A stretch of DNA of 38,670 nucleotides from an uncultured Porphyromonadaceae bacterium (lineage in GTDB: Bacteria > Bacteroidota > Bacteroidia > Bacteroidales > Muribaculaceae), in the NCBI GenBank assembly GCA_947177145.1, contig CAMWTL010000004.1, positions 1 through 38,670 of the forward strand, in the 5' to 3' direction. Below, piece after piece: positions 26,450 through 36,300 of this stretch (position 1 is its first letter; each line of letters begins with the position of its first letter). Below the pieces are notes generated by a model that worked only from the letters and a program-made list of their open reading frames with translations, searched no databases and had not been told where the DNA came from. Both the position numbers and the translations under genes were made by a program.

Positions 26450-28798
26450 TTAATTAATGAAAATTCTGAATTTTACAGAAAACGCACGACCGGGTTTCTG
26501 GAGCATATAGTTATCGTAGGCCAGACAGTCAAAGAGATTGTTACACTCCAATGAAAGATTATATCTCTCTTTCTTCCAGGAATAGGTTATTGAAACGTTG
26601 GTAATATTCTGTGTTGGGATACGTGCTTTTGATACAATGGCACCAAAAGCCTCCCAGTTAAGATAATACCAATGTATGTACTGATATGCGACACCGACAC
26701 GGAGGCGATCCGCCGTAGCAATTAAATCGTGAAATGTATAAGATGCCTCGGCATTGCCAAACATCCATGGGCGATTGGGCACCCTGTTTTTATAGGTAGC
26801 AGAAGGATTGCCGTCAGTCTTGTATTTCTTTAGGTCGCGAGCATCACTCCAACTTCCGTTTAAGGATATGTTTAATCTGTTGTTCCAGAAATAAGATATG
26901 TCAAAGTCACATCCTTTTATATCAATAGCAGGCTCATTGACATATTGCATCATTCCTTCACGCTCCGACACAGTAGCTCTAATATAATTCTGTACGTGGC
27001 GTATAAACCCGTTTGCCTCATAGTTTATTTGGTTTTCATCATCTATAAGCCAGGTGCCAAACAATCCTAAATTATAATTATTGCTCGTTTCCGGACTCAG
27101 AGCTAAGTTAGCATATACAGTTGTACCGTTGCCTAACAGCTCTCTCGAAAGTGGAAGCCGTACACTATGTTCATAGGATGCTTTGACTGAAAACGATTCC
27201 GCCACTGAATATCGGCTTCCAATTCCTGCACCCCAATAGCTTTTTGAAGATTTTGTATCTATTTGGTCAGAGCCAGTAATTGTGAAATCATCTCTTTGCT
27301 TAATCAACAAAGCATTAATATAATCTTTCACAAAGTAAGATGTCTGCCACCTTTGGTCGAAGAATGTCTGGGCATAGGTAAATGAAAGAATATGTTTGGT
27401 CACAATATCATTTGACGGTTCAAATTGGTTATCGACCTTATCCCACCGATTATTGCCCCGACGGTTAAGCATATAATTCAAAGCGAAAGTGTGATGGTCA
27501 TTCAACTCATAATCTACCCCTGCATTGGCAACGGTAAGTGGACGCTTATATACTCTGATAGTCCGACGCTTATTATTCAACTCGTTACCTGTAGATGGCA
27601 TCCATGTGCCGTCCCAGGAGTATTTACGGTAAGCCGTATCCACAGTTTCGCTATAGTCACGAGTATGCGACAAGATAGCTCTTGTAGCCCATTTTCCCCA
27701 ACGCTTATTGTAGCGAGCTGACACACCAAAGGAATGCGAATGACGGCTTGCCTCCCCATATACCTTATTTTGCATGGCCCCTGTCTGAATCTGCTTATCC
27801 AGCTTATTATAGGAGACACCTACAAAAAAACGATCAGTCCATTTCACATCACTCACACCTGCCTCGATCTGACCGAAAAGGGATAAATAATCATCGTGAA
27901 AGCGACGTTTGTCAGTGAATATGTATTTATCCTCCTCCTCACTCCATACCTCGACACCTCTCATCTTATAATCATTCTTTGAGTAATTGATACTAAAAGT
28001 AGGATGTATAGCTATGACCGTACCGGGAATGATATACTGCCCTGTAATGTCACCTGAATGAGTATGAAATGAGCCAATAGCATATGAGGCATCTAAGAAG
28101 TTTTGTCGTTTCCTCTTTGTGACAATATTAACCGCACCCCCCAAAGCATCCGAACTTAAATAAGAGGGCACCACCCCTTTGTAGAGCTCCACACGCTCGA
28201 CAGTATTGATAGGGACATTATCCAAAGTAAGACCGGAGCCTTTTGTCTCAAGAGGCACACCGTCTATGAAATAGCGTATGGAATTGCCGGACATCCCATT
28301 AATGGTCAAGTCAAACTCCGAACCCATTCCCCCTTCCCGTCTGACCTTTACGCCAGCCGTGCGGTCAACCAGGTCATTGAGTGTAACCATCTTATTGACA
28401 TTGGGAGTAATTTCAACAGCATTTACGGAGAAAGCACCCTCCTCCAATTTTTTTGCCGTGGTCTTACCATAGACGCTCACACCTTGTAGCACCACCACAT
28501 CTTCATCTAATCTGATATTAAGAACTGTATCCTTACTAATCTTAATCTTAAAGTTATAGGGCTTGAATCCCACGGCAGTAACCTTACCCGTATAAATTCC
28601 CTGAGGTACCTTTAGAACATAATCACCCTCAATATTTACGGCAGCGGCGAATTTAGTATGCTCTAACGCTATAGTGGCAAAAGAAATCGGCTCTCCCAAA
28701 CCGTCAGTTACCTTACCGGACAGTATATATACAGATTTAGCCGCCTGTGAAGACAGACAGCTGATTAACATTAACAATATCAGAATGGAATACCTCAT
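26450..28798 (-). CDS. TonB-dependent outer-membrane receptor with carboxypeptidase-regulatory-like N-terminal domain
   Basis: From the ATG at 28798 the protein is 782 residues, with a signal peptide ending around SSQAAKS. An upstream ATG at 28849 would put 17 extra residues before the signal and lies inside leader hairpins. A carboxypeptidase D regulatory-like domain covers about residues 25-105 (SGKVTDGLGEPISFATI). The plug covers about 115-225 (NDLVDRTAGVKVRREGG, YFIDGVP, GALGGAVNIVT-type end). A beta-barrel runs to the C-terminal FRIFIN, whose last aromatic region suits outer-membrane insertion. It is the first gene of the long operon behind riboswitch 2. The likely cargo is a corrinoid or other cobalt/tetrapyrrole compound. 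Confidence 0.93.
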   Translation of the reverse strand: MRYSILILLMLISCLSSQAAKSVYILSGKVTDGLGEPISFATIALEHTKFAAAVNIEGDYVLKVPQGIYTGKVTAVGFKPYNFKIKISKDTVLNIRLDEDVVVLQGVSVYGKTTAKKLEEGAFSVNAVEITPNVNKMVTLNDLVDRTAGVKVRREGGMGSEFDLTINGMSGNSIRYFIDGVPLETKGSGLTLDNVPINTVERVELYKGVVPSYLSSDALGGAVNIVTKRKRQNFLDASYAIGSFHTHSGDITGQYIIPGTVIAIHPTFSINYSKNDYKMRGVEVWSEEEDKYIFTDKRRFHDDYLSLFGQIEAGVSDVKWTDRFFVGVSYNKLDKQIQTGAMQNKVYGEASRHSHSFGVSARYNKRWGKWATRAILSHTRDYSETVDTAYRKYSWDGTWMPSTGNELNNKRRTIRVYKRPLTVANAGVDYELNDHHTFALNYMLNRRGNNRWDKVDNQFEPSNDIVTKHILSFTYAQTFFDQRWQTSYFVKDYINALLIKQRDDFTITGSDQIDTKSSKSYWGAGIGSRYSVAESFSVKASYEHSVRLPLSRELLGNGTTVYANLALSPETSNNYNLGLFGTWLIDDENQINYEANGFIRHVQNYIRATVSEREGMMQYVNEPAIDIKGCDFDISYFWNNRLNISLNGSWSDARDLKKYKTDGNPSATYKNRVPNRPWMFGNAEASYTFHDLIATADRLRVGVAYQYIHWYYLNWEAFGAIVSKARIPTQNITNVSITYSWKKERYNLSLECNNLFDCLAYDNYMLQKPGRAFSVKFRIFIN

Positions 28799-28801
28799 TT
28801 C

Positions 28802-28916
28802 GGTTTGCTGCCAAACGTTAATACTAAGGTATACTCCACAGCAAACCATATTCCTATCTCATCATAGAGATAGTGAATAGCTGTTTTGTGGTAATATAAC
28901 CCGAAAACTACAAAAC
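28802..28916 (-). promoter_or_regulatory. Structured leader between riboswitch 2 and the TonB receptor start
   Basis: Three hairpins follow one another. A 9-bp stem pairs 28908-28916 with 28883-28891 (one G-U pair). A 7-bp stem pairs 28867-28873 with 28854-28860. A perfect 9-bp stem pairs GGTTTGCTG at 28839-28847 with CAGCAAACC at 28802-28810 and ends 3 nt before the start codon. The last one could hide the initiation region. These may form the expression platform of the riboswitch. This is from pairing by eye, not folding. Confidence 0.45.
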
Positions 28917-28925
28917 TATATGTTG

Positions 28926-29084
28926 TTATGGCAGGTCTCCTGACTTATCCTGCTCACCAACGCCTTCCCATCGGCCAATCCGACAGTGGCATAATGTCAG
29001 TGAGTTTTATAGGAATTACAGTAGCGGGTCTGTCCCGGATTCTCACCGGATTCCCTATTAATCGCGTTGCCGCGAACCAAAACG
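28926..29084 (-). promoter_or_regulatory. Cobalamin riboswitch 2, leader of the long envelope/corrin operon
   Basis: On the minus strand the conserved pieces appear in order: AGGGAATCCGGTGAGAATCCGG, CCCGCTACTGTAA, GGGAAGGCG and the B12 box AAGTCAGGAGACCTGCC at about 28930-28946. The aptamer ends about 130 nt before the receptor start codon, leaving room for an expression platform. It should lower transcription or translation of the whole downstream operon when adenosylcobalamin is plentiful. It is shorter than riboswitch 1 and lacks its long variable arm. Confidence 0.95.
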
Positions 29085-29089
29085 TGGCG

Positions 29090-29120
29090 CAAAGTTACGT
29101 AATCTTTCTGTCACTACAAA
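29090..29120 (-). promoter_or_regulatory. Consensus Bacteroidota promoter for the long minus-strand operon
   Basis: On the minus strand TTTG (29117-29120), exactly 19 nt, then TAACTTTG (29090-29097) match the -33/-7 consensus fully. Transcription should start near 29083-29085, just before the riboswitch aptamer. Confidence 0.85.
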
Positions 29121-29240
29121 ATAAATCTTGAAAAAACTTAGAAAAAGAAAGAATCTGTTAACAAGCTAATTTTTTTAGATTTTTAAATATTATCAAAAAT
29201 AAAATCTCTGGAAAAGTGTCGCTATTTCCGAAGATTTTCT

Positions 29241-29248
29241 TACCTTTG
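29241..29248 (+). promoter_or_regulatory. Putative -7 box for the secreted-protein gene at 29281
   Basis: TACCTTTG fits TAnnTTTG and lies 33 nt before the start codon. A -33 TTTG at the right distance is not seen. It faces away from the promoter at 29090-29120, so the region between about 29121 and 29240 is a divergent promoter spacer in which I see nothing else. Confidence 0.5.
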
Positions 29249-29280
29249 CACAACAATTACAACTTTTTAATTAATCGCTA

Positions 29281-31017
29281 ATGAAAAAATCTTTACTTTT
29301 CGGGTTAGCGGTAGGCGCTTGCTTCAGCACTGCAATGGCTGACAGCACAAACCTTCCGGAGCCCAAACTCTATCCCGAGACATCATTCCAGGGCTTCTCA
29401 GCCGATGGTCGTTACGTAGTGTCAGAAGTTAACGGCACTATTACCATATTAAACACAGAGACAGGAAAGATCACAGAGTTCATCCAGGATGAAGACAGTA
29501 ACCAGTTTTATACTCTTGGTCTCGGCAACTTCATAACCGCTGATGGCAGCATATTATTGGCCTCTACAAGCACTAACCTCGATGCTGCTTACTATCAAGG
29601 CGGTGAGTGGCATGAACTCGATGTTCTCGACCCTACTCGTTCAAATATGGCTAACGGCATCACTCCGGACGGCTCACGTATATGCGGAAGTATCGGTCTG
29701 AACGCCATGTCATTTGACGATGTAATCATGCTTGCTCCTGCATTCTGGGATCGTAACCCTGATGGAAATGGCTATGGTTCCTGCACAGTGCTCCCTTATC
29801 CTACTAAGGATCTCTTCGGGGAAACTCCCCAGTATGTCACCGCTGTGGCTATCTCCTCTGATGGTAAGACCATTGTCGGCCAAGTGACATTCTCAAGTGG
29901 AATGATGCAAGTGCCAATTGTGTATACAGAGGATGAAAATGGTCTATGGGCATATTCCTTCCCCACCCAAGCACTCTTCAATCCCGATAAGCTTGAACCG
30001 GTTGAGAATCCCGGCGACGGTCCGATGATGCCTTCAGCTGAAAGTTTCCTGTCGGCAGAAGAGCTTGAAGATTATTTGGCTGCATTAAAGGAATATAATA
30101 CTACATATCAAGGCCCTTATCCTGATCCGGAAGACTTTATGTCGGAAGAGGAGAAGACTGCCTATACAGAAGCTATGGAAGAATATGCTGCCAAATATGA
30201 AGTGTGGCAGGAACAATTTTATGCTTATTGGGACTATGCCAATGCTGTAATGGAGTCCTCACCTAACTTCGTATTCAACAACGTATACCTTTCCACTGAC
30301 AACAAGACTATCGTCGGCACCCTTGAGACGCAGATTCCCAACACCGATCCCGGGGCTTGGATGCCTTTTAAGACAGCCTACAGACCTTGTTCAGTTGACA
30401 TTGCTACCGGTGAACTTACATCTTACGAACCCGCTGAATCATGTCTTGCCTCCGGTGTAGCTGACAACGGCGTAATCCTCGCATATGATGAGCAGGGCAC
30501 CATACCGATGATGGGCTATATCATCAAAGACGGTAATATTCAGACTGTCAATGATTACATCAGCTCCATCGTACCCGAATACGCTTCATGGATTGATGAA
30601 AATATGACTCATGAAGTTATTGTAGGTTACGACTATGATGAAGATGAGGAGATCTATGAAGAGGTTACTTTCGGAGGTATGCCCGTAGCAACTCCCGACC
30701 TAAGCATGATTGCTATGTGGAATGATACTCCCTGGGATGGCGGGTCTTTCGCAGAAAGTGTATTGTTTGACCTCAGAAAGACTACCGGCGTAACCACAAT
30801 CAGCACCTCCAAGAACATCTCTGCCGGCGCAAACGGCACAGTGATCGTTCCTGCCGGCTTCGTTTCGCTTGATGTCTACGCACTCAGCGGTGCATGTGTA
30901 AAGACAGTCAAAGAGCCTAACGGCGTGATAAGCCTTAACTTGCCCGAAGGTGTATACGTTGCCAAGGGTACACGTGCTGACGGCACTACTTCTGTAGTTA
31001 AGGTGGCTGCCAACTAA
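29281..31017 (+). CDS. Secreted repeat protein with C-terminal sorting-like domain, function unknown
   Basis: I do not recognise a specific family. The 578-residue protein starts with a signal peptide (residues 1-20, ending AMA). It then has repeated blocks such as GFSADGRYVVSE, ITPDGSRICGS, ISSDGKTIVGQ and STDNKTIVGTL, spaced as in HAF-type or beta-propeller extracellular repeats. A stretch at about residues 248-325 is very rich in Tyr, Glu and Ala and is probably helical; it interrupts the repeats. The C-terminal 70 residues (VSLDVYALSGACVK...LPEGVYVAKG) resemble a type 9 secretion sorting domain. It is followed by an intrinsic terminator. Confidence 0.75.
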   Translation: MKKSLLFGLAVGACFSTAMADSTNLPEPKLYPETSFQGFSADGRYVVSEVNGTITILNTETGKITEFIQDEDSNQFYTLGLGNFITADGSILLASTSTNLDAAYYQGGEWHELDVLDPTRSNMANGITPDGSRICGSIGLNAMSFDDVIMLAPAFWDRNPDGNGYGSCTVLPYPTKDLFGETPQYVTAVAISSDGKTIVGQVTFSSGMMQVPIVYTEDENGLWAYSFPTQALFNPDKLEPVENPGDGPMMPSAESFLSAEELEDYLAALKEYNTTYQGPYPDPEDFMSEEEKTAYTEAMEEYAAKYEVWQEQFYAYWDYANAVMESSPNFVFNNVYLSTDNKTIVGTLETQIPNTDPGAWMPFKTAYRPCSVDIATGELTSYEPAESCLASGVADNGVILAYDEQGTIPMMGYIIKDGNIQTVNDYISSIVPEYASWIDENMTHEVIVGYDYDEDEEIYEEVTFGGMPVATPDLSMIAMWNDTPWDGGSFAESVLFDLRKTTGVTTISTSKNISAGANGTVIVPAGFVSLDVYALSGACVKTVKEPNGVISLNLPEGVYVAKGTRADGTTSVVKVAAN

Positions 31018-31039
31018 TTCTTCTATTAAGCATTGAATA

Positions 31040-31096
31040 ACCGAATTCACGGTATGCCTTTTAAGGAGCCACATACCGTGAATTTCGGTACTTTTT
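31040..31096 (+). terminator. Intrinsic terminator after the 29281-31017 gene
   Basis: A long stem pairs 31041-31056 (CCGAATTCACGGTATG) with 31072-31088, with one bulged T, and is followed by ACTTTTTAT. It can also end transcription on the other strand poorly, since no good T tract lies on the left. Confidence 0.85.
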
Positions 31097-31148
31097 ATAT
31101 CTCCTCCTAATTAATAGCATGAGAACTAACCATCTAAATAATATTCTA

Positions 31149-33098
31149 ATGAAAAAATATTTACTGGCATTCGCCGCAGCGTTCATTGCAATGTCGGCTT
31201 CAGCCCTGTCTCTTACAGGCAGCAATAAAACTCAACTGCACCCTGAGTTGCGCCCCGACCTGAAAGCTGTGGAAATCACATCGGCTATCAAAGCTGAAAA
31301 TATACTTAAAACCCGTGCCGAGCAGCCGGAAGAGATATATTATACTTTGGCAGGACTTCCGCAGGAGGGTCTGTCATTTCAAGACCAGAAAAAAGGGATG
31401 CAGCTTGCCATGGCATTCCAAATTGACCCGGCCTTCATCGATGCTCTCACCGACGGTGAAATAACAGGTATCTCTTTCTATACCGGTGTTGAAGATGGCG
31501 GCAACGTTAATAATATCCGCACTGCCACGGTCTTCATAGCCAATGCCCTTGACGGCACTTATCTCTATGAACAAGAGGTGGAATGTCCTGCTACCCCTTT
31601 CTCACCGGTATATGCAGAACTTAATGAGCCATTTAAGATTCCTACCGATACAAAAGTCTATGTGGGAGTCTATTTCACCCTTACGAGTCCGAACAACGTT
31701 CCTGTCGTAGTGGACAGCAGTGCCCATGTCAACACCCTTGGAGGCTGGGTGGGAATACTGAGCAACACATCTCCAACATGGAGTTGGGAGAATATCGCGG
31801 ATTATTATGGTTTCCTTACCCTCGGAGCCACAATCCGGGCTACATCTATGCCTAAGAATTCTGTTTCGCTTCTCGCCATTGACGGCCAACCTATATCTTA
31901 TCAGAATGAGCCTCTCTCCTTCCAGTTCCTGCTGCAAAACAATGGCGTCAATGTCATTAATACCCTCACTGTGGAATATGGCATTGAAGGAGAGACACCG
32001 ATTTCACAGGAGCTTTCTTTAGAGGAACCACTTGAACTGAATCAGCATCTCATAGCCGGAGTTATGGATTTCGTAGCTACGCAGCCTACAAAAAAATCGG
32101 ATATCAACGTGACCATTACCCGTATCGACGGAGTGGAGAACACAGCCTCCGACCGAACAGCCAGCTATCCGGTGACAATTGTGGCAGAGGATAAAGGACT
32201 TCCGCGCAATATTGTGATTGAGGAGTTTACCAGTACCTCTTGTGTATACTGTCCCGTAGGCTATACTGCCATGGAGAAAATACGTGAGGAATATACTGAC
32301 GGCAGCATTATTCCTGTCTGCATCCATGTAAACTCACCCGGCAGAGACCCGATGACTGCCACCACTTATAACAACGTGTTTAATAACTACTGTAAAGAGG
32401 GTGTTCCGAGCGCAGTCATCAATCGTGCATACGACATTTATCCCGTCTACGACAATCTTATCGAGATGGCTACCCAGCTCCGGGCTCTTCCCGGCATAGC
32501 TTCTGTCACAGCTGAAGCCTCCATCAAAGAGGGAACCCGTGAACTGACTATAGACACCAAGACAAAATTTGCTTTCGACTATGCTGACGGCGACCAGAAC
32601 TTCATTCTCGCTTATGGCATCACAGAGAACGACCTTGGTCCCTACACACAGCAAAACGGTTATGCAGGTGCTGATATTGAGGTATCGGGCGACTGGCAGA
32701 ATAAACCTAAGACAGTTGAGTTAATTTACAATGACGTTGCACGTCAACTTGATAAGTATTCCGGCATCGCCGGAAGTATCCCGGCAGAAATCGTAGCGGG
32801 TGAAGAGTATTCCTACTCACATACACTCAATCTGGTAAGAGGCGTTAAAGACTTGGATAACATCAACATCGTTGTATATCTTATCAACCGCACGACTCGC
32901 GAGATTGAGAACGCTTGTATGCTTAAAGCCACAGGTGACGGCTCATTCTCAGGCATCAATGATGTCACCTATGATGAGGAAACTGCCGATGCCCCGGTAG
33001 AATACTACAATCTTCAGGGTATCCGTGTAGCCAATCCTTCTAACGGGCTCTACATCGTCCGTCAAGGTAAGAAAGTAAGTAAGACCTATATCCGCTAA
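31149..33098 (+). CDS. Omp28-like secreted protein with thioredoxin-like CxxC motif and sorting-like C-terminus
   Basis: I set the start at the ATG at 31149 (649 residues), which begins a clear signal peptide (MKK, hydrophobic core, ending ASALS). An in-frame ATG at 31119 would add ten residues. The middle has an Omp28-type thioredoxin-like domain: IVIEEFTSTSCVYCPVG with the CxxC pair C365/C368, and a GVPSAVINR segment equivalent to the cis-Pro region. The C-terminus (VEYYNLQGIRVANPSNGLYI...) is a common Bacteroidales secretion tail. The function may be extracellular thiol-disulfide exchange or simply binding. The gene follows one terminator and precedes another, so it may be read alone. Confidence 0.8.
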   Translation: MKKYLLAFAAAFIAMSASALSLTGSNKTQLHPELRPDLKAVEITSAIKAENILKTRAEQPEEIYYTLAGLPQEGLSFQDQKKGMQLAMAFQIDPAFIDALTDGEITGISFYTGVEDGGNVNNIRTATVFIANALDGTYLYEQEVECPATPFSPVYAELNEPFKIPTDTKVYVGVYFTLTSPNNVPVVVDSSAHVNTLGGWVGILSNTSPTWSWENIADYYGFLTLGATIRATSMPKNSVSLLAIDGQPISYQNEPLSFQFLLQNNGVNVINTLTVEYGIEGETPISQELSLEEPLELNQHLIAGVMDFVATQPTKKSDINVTITRIDGVENTASDRTASYPVTIVAEDKGLPRNIVIEEFTSTSCVYCPVGYTAMEKIREEYTDGSIIPVCIHVNSPGRDPMTATTYNNVFNNYCKEGVPSAVINRAYDIYPVYDNLIEMATQLRALPGIASVTAEASIKEGTRELTIDTKTKFAFDYADGDQNFILAYGITENDLGPYTQQNGYAGADIEVSGDWQNKPKTVELIYNDVARQLDKYSGIAGSIPAEIVAGEEYSYSHTLNLVRGVKDLDNINIVVYLINRTTREIENACMLKATGDGSFSGINDVTYDEETADAPVEYYNLQGIRVANPSNGLYIVRQGKKVSKTYIR

Positions 33099-33160
33099 TC
33101 TTATATCCTACCCGATAACGACTATCCACGATTCTTGGTAAGAATCATTTGAGAAAAAAG

Positions 33161-33196
33161 AGGACGGCAACTCGAACAAGTTGCCGTCCCTTTTTA
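33161..33196 (+). terminator. Intrinsic terminator after the Omp28-like gene
   Basis: An 11-bp GC-rich stem pairs GGACGGCAACT (33162-33172) with AGTTGCCGTCC (33179-33189) around a short CGAACA loop and is followed by CTTTTT. Confidence 0.92.
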
Positions 33197-33255
33197 ATAT
33201 GGACATCTGCCCGAATGTAAATCGCTTCTATTCAGTGGTGGCACCTTACGATTTA

Positions 33256-33287
33256 TTTGCGGATTACAATTCTGTTTTGTAATTTTG
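33256..33287 (+). promoter_or_regulatory. Promoter for the AsmA-like gene
   Basis: TTTG (33256-33259), 20 nt, then TAATTTTG (33280-33287) match the Bacteroidota consensus with one extra base of spacing. Transcription should start near 33293. This decides the start of the next gene, because a TTG at 33285 would lie inside the -7 box. Confidence 0.8.
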
Positions 33288-33314
33288 CATATAATCGGAC
33301 AATATGATCAACCT

Positions 33315-36300
33315 ATGTGCGCAGACAGGAAAGCCAATATAACGGTGAAGGTGCTGAAAGTGCTTGGACGGACACTCTTAACAATAGTGGTGGTGCTGAG
33401 TGCCTTGCTTTTTTGTGCCGTTAAGTTTCTCGAATCCAAAGAGCTGTCGCCCTGGGTTGAGCGTACAGCCAACGAATATATCGACGGACATTTGAAGGTA
33501 GGCAGTCTTAGACTTGGCTTTCACCCGCGATTCCCCATTTTAGGAGTGAAGGTGGAGAATCTTTCCGTAATTTCGCACGCTTTTGACTCATTGACTGTCG
33601 AGCAACCTGGTCTGCTGCCAAACTATGCTGATTCACTGGTGACACTCGACCATCTAAGCGGTTCATTGGATGTCAAGCGTCTTATTATGGACAAAGAATT
33701 AGCCCTGCAAAATGTAGTGTTGCGTGGTCTCAGTGTAAACCTGGTCATAGCCCATAACGGCAAAGCCAACTATGACCTGGTGAAAACATCTACAGACACA
33801 GTGAAAGCGCCAAAGAAAGAGATGCCGAAATTCCGCATTAACCAGTTTGCCCTTGAGCAACCCAAAGAGATACGTTTTTACAATGCCGCCGACTCTACCT
33901 CTGCCGCAGTGCTATTGCTGACCGACGCTGCGGTTGACGGTGATAAGATGCCGACTTACCGACTTAAAATCAACGGTAATGTCACTTCTCCGAAGGCAAC
34001 CCTGATTACAAATCTTGATCAAATCAGCTTTGGGCTTAATGGTAAGGTGTTTTGGGATCCGGCACATCCCGGGCTGGTGGCAATGGATGAGATGGAGCTT
34101 AAAGGAGCTTTTATTAAAGCTGTAGTCACGGGAGAAATTGATCTGAAAGAGAGTCCGATTGTCCGAAAAGCTATTGTGGATTTGCCTCCCGTTGCCCTTA
34201 CTGATATACTTACCCTGCTCCCCGACTCAATTCGTCGTGTCCATCGCCTCTATGAGCCTTATTTCTCGACCGACCTTACCATAGGGGGAAGGTTTGAACT
34301 TAAGCAACCGATGAACTTGGCAACCGATACCATGCCTACCGCTCAACTTAAGCTATCAATACCTCCATCGAACCTGCACTATGAAAAAGCACAGTTTGAG
34401 GATATTGCTCTGGATGTGATTGTAAATACACTTACCAACCTTCCCGACAGCACCGTTGTCAATGTGAGCCGTTGCAACATAGATGGTCCGGCAACTCATC
34501 TTGAAGCATCGGCTATCATTTCTAAACTATTCTCCGACCCCACTTTCGACACAAAACTTCAAGGAGAAATCAACTTGTCTAATCTCCCACCGATTATACG
34601 TGAAAAGATTCCCGGATATCTCTCCGGCAGTATTTTGACCGACCTACACGCCAATGGAAAGGCATCGCTGCTCAAACAGGAGCGTCTGCATCGCCTTGTA
34701 GCAGATGGTTCTGTGACGGCTCAGAACATATATTTCCTCTCAGGAGATACCAACAAGATGGTGGAGGTGAATAAGGCGCGGATAGACTTCGATTCCAAAC
34801 GGATTGTCGACAGTCTTCCCATATTGAGTGCAAAAGTTGATGTTGACACTGCAAACCTGCTTATTGGGGGTGTAGATATAGCCATAGGTACACTCTCTCT
34901 CGGATTGGGACTGGAGAATGCAGTGCAGCATATCGACACTACAGAGATGATGCCACTGGGCGGTGACCTGAAGGTGAGCCGACTCAATATCATATCTATT
35001 ACCGACAGTGCCGGAGGTCGCATACGCAACCTGGACGGACATGTCACGTTACGTGGACTTAAAGCCCACGATCCGATACCGGAGATAGTGGCTGATCTGA
35101 ACACAGGTCGTGTCTCTGCCGGAAGTCTTTCCGACCGTATTCTTCTAAATGACACCAAGATTAAAGCAACGCTGTATAAGTTGCCCTCTACCTCTAAGAA
35201 AGCAGCCACGTCGCGTCCAAGTGCAAACACTCATAAGGAATATCCTTACATAGCTCCTGCCAAGGTGTTTAAATACGTTTATGAGAAACGTCACCGTAAA
35301 CCGGGACAGAAGCGCAAACGCCGTGTCTATGGCACTATAGGAGCCGACGATAACGAAGTTCTGGAGTGGGATCTCGCCAAGGGATTTAGCAAGTTCCTGA
35401 ACGAATGGAAACTGAACGGCTCGGTAATCACGACTCACGCCCGGTTGCTTACCCCTATCTTTCCCCTGCATAATCGCTTCTCACTAATCGACCTGAAATT
35501 CAACAACGACACAGTTGATATATCCAACATTGCTTTGAGGACCGGGAGATCCAACATTGCCCTGTCCGGGTTAGTGACCAATGTGAAACGTGCCCTCACT
35601 TCAAAGACCAACAACACTCTCAAAGTAAATCTTTCGCTCCTTAGTGATACTATCGACATCAACCAACTGTCGGCGGGAGTCTTTACCGGAGCCTCGTATG
35701 CTGACCATAAACGCCACGGAAACTTCCACATTGAGGGTACAGATGACGATGCCACACTACAGGCACGTCTCGATGATCTTGCGAAAAAAGGACCCGGTAA
35801 AGCGGCTCCTGTGCTTATACCTGTCAATGTCGAAGGTAATTTAAAGATTGCAGCAAACCACGTCCTATATAGTGACCTTGCACTCCAAAATTTTGGAGGG
35901 GATATACTGGTATATGATGGTGGAGTCAACCTGCATCAGATGAAAGCAAATTCAGATGCCGGTAATTTAATTGTATCAGCTCTTTATTCTGCCCCTAAGC
36001 CCGAAAATATGCACTTCGGGTTCGGACTGGAATTAGAGGATTTCAATATAGGCAAATTCGTAAAACTCGTACCTGCCGTCGACTCGATAATGCCGCTGAT
36101 TCACGATTTCTCAGGCACGGTCAGCGCAGATATAGCCGCCACTTGTGACATTGATTCGGGTATGAATCTTGATCTGCCGACTCTCAACGCTGCCATAAGA
36201 ATAACGGGTGATAATCTCGCATTCATTAATCCGGAAACTTATCGTACCTTAGGCAAATGGTTAGGCTTTAAAAATAAGGCAGACAATACAATCAAACGCA

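Noticed and set aside
33285-33314. TTG start for the AsmA-like gene.
   Set aside because: The TTG lies within the -7 promoter element, upstream of the likely transcription start.
34721-35230. A 169-codon reading frame antisense to the AsmA-like gene, and similar long antisense frames elsewhere.
   Set aside because: They lie opposite well-supported genes, have no recognisable domains and no promoter or leader; they look like shadows of codon bias.
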